13,999 bases of DNA from Gammaproteobacteria bacterium. Its GTDB lineage: Bacteria; Pseudomonadota; Gammaproteobacteria; GCA-001735895. A program made the position numbers and the translations under genes. The DNA lies in contig WGBK01000314.1 of NCBI GenBank assembly GCA_015494335.1, forward strand, positions 1 through 13,999, in the 5' to 3' direction. The notes beneath the pieces are model-generated. The model was given only the letters and a program-made list of their open reading frames with translations, was not told where the DNA came from and searched no databases. Numbering within the stretch: position 1 is the first letter of the stretch; each line of letters starts with the position of its first letter. Of this stretch, positions 13,887 to 13,999 are shown in pieces.

Positions 13887-13999
13887 AGAAGCAGCGCGCC
13901 CGGCATCTGGCCCAGTACGGTCTCGGCATTGTCGCCGCGGTGGCGCTGAGCCTGTTGTTCGTCAACAGCCAGGTGGAGCTGGACGGCTTTCGCCGCGTC
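13883..13999 (+). CDS. N-terminus of a membrane protein, truncated by the window end
   Basis: The frame opens at GTG 13883, overlapping the peroxidase stop, and stays open to the end (39 codons). It begins MKKQRARHLAQYG, with a basic start and a hydrophobic helix at about 13-29 (GLGIVAAVALSLLFV), followed by a periplasmic-looking VNSQVELDGFRRV. This is a typical start for a membrane sensor protein such as a diguanylate cyclase or kinase, but no domain is visible, so its function is unknown. Confidence 0.6.
   Translation, partial: MKKQRARHLAQYGLGIVAAVALSLLFVNSQVELDGFRRV

Overview
The window reads as chromosomal DNA of a GC-rich proteobacterium, most likely a gammaproteobacterium with respiratory and possibly sulfur-linked metabolism. 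The evidence is a membrane-bound formate dehydrogenase operon, a DsrM/DsrK-like membrane redox pair, a sigma54-dependent two-component system, a tRNA gene with an encoded CCA end, and a MauG/CcpA-type cytochrome c peroxidase. The taxonomic guess is inference only. Coding density is high. I see no insertion sequence, phage gene, CRISPR array or rRNA.

Region 1 (1-4569, + strand) is a respiratory operon. It holds the C-terminal part of a molybdenum/tungsten formate dehydrogenase catalytic subunit (cut by the window edge), a four-cluster [4Fe-4S] subunit and a multi-helix cytochrome b subunit. These are followed, with an ATGA overlap, by a NarI/DsrM-like cytochrome b and a DsrK/HdrD-like iron-sulfur protein. 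The pairing suggests that formate oxidation is connected through the quinone pool, or directly, to a cytoplasmic thiol/disulfide-type redox reaction.

Region 2 (4580-7418) starts with mobB and mobA on the - strand. These make the guanine dinucleotide form of the molybdenum cofactor that the formate dehydrogenase needs. They are convergent with the operon, 10 nt from its end. Upstream of mobA lies a consensus-perfect sigma54 promoter (TGGCACG-N4-TTGCT) on the - strand, a possible 27-codon leader ORF ending in an ATGA overlap with mobA, and, about 110 bp further upstream, a nested inverted repeat. Divergent from mobA sits a full NtrC-type sigma54 activator, whose histidine kinase partner (7408-9528) has a large periplasmic Cache-like sensor. 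The simplest reading is that this two-component system activates mobAB and perhaps other sigma54 promoters outside the window.

Region 3 (9553-12752, - strand) contains tRNA-Arg(CCG) and a compact three-gene operon. Its genes are a receiver-TPR response regulator, a soluble histidine kinase, and a two-helix membrane protein of unknown function. I cannot assign an output to this signalling set.

Region 4 (12861-13999, + strand) has a membrane-anchored di-heme cytochrome c peroxidase-like protein, overlapped by the start of another membrane protein that runs off the window.
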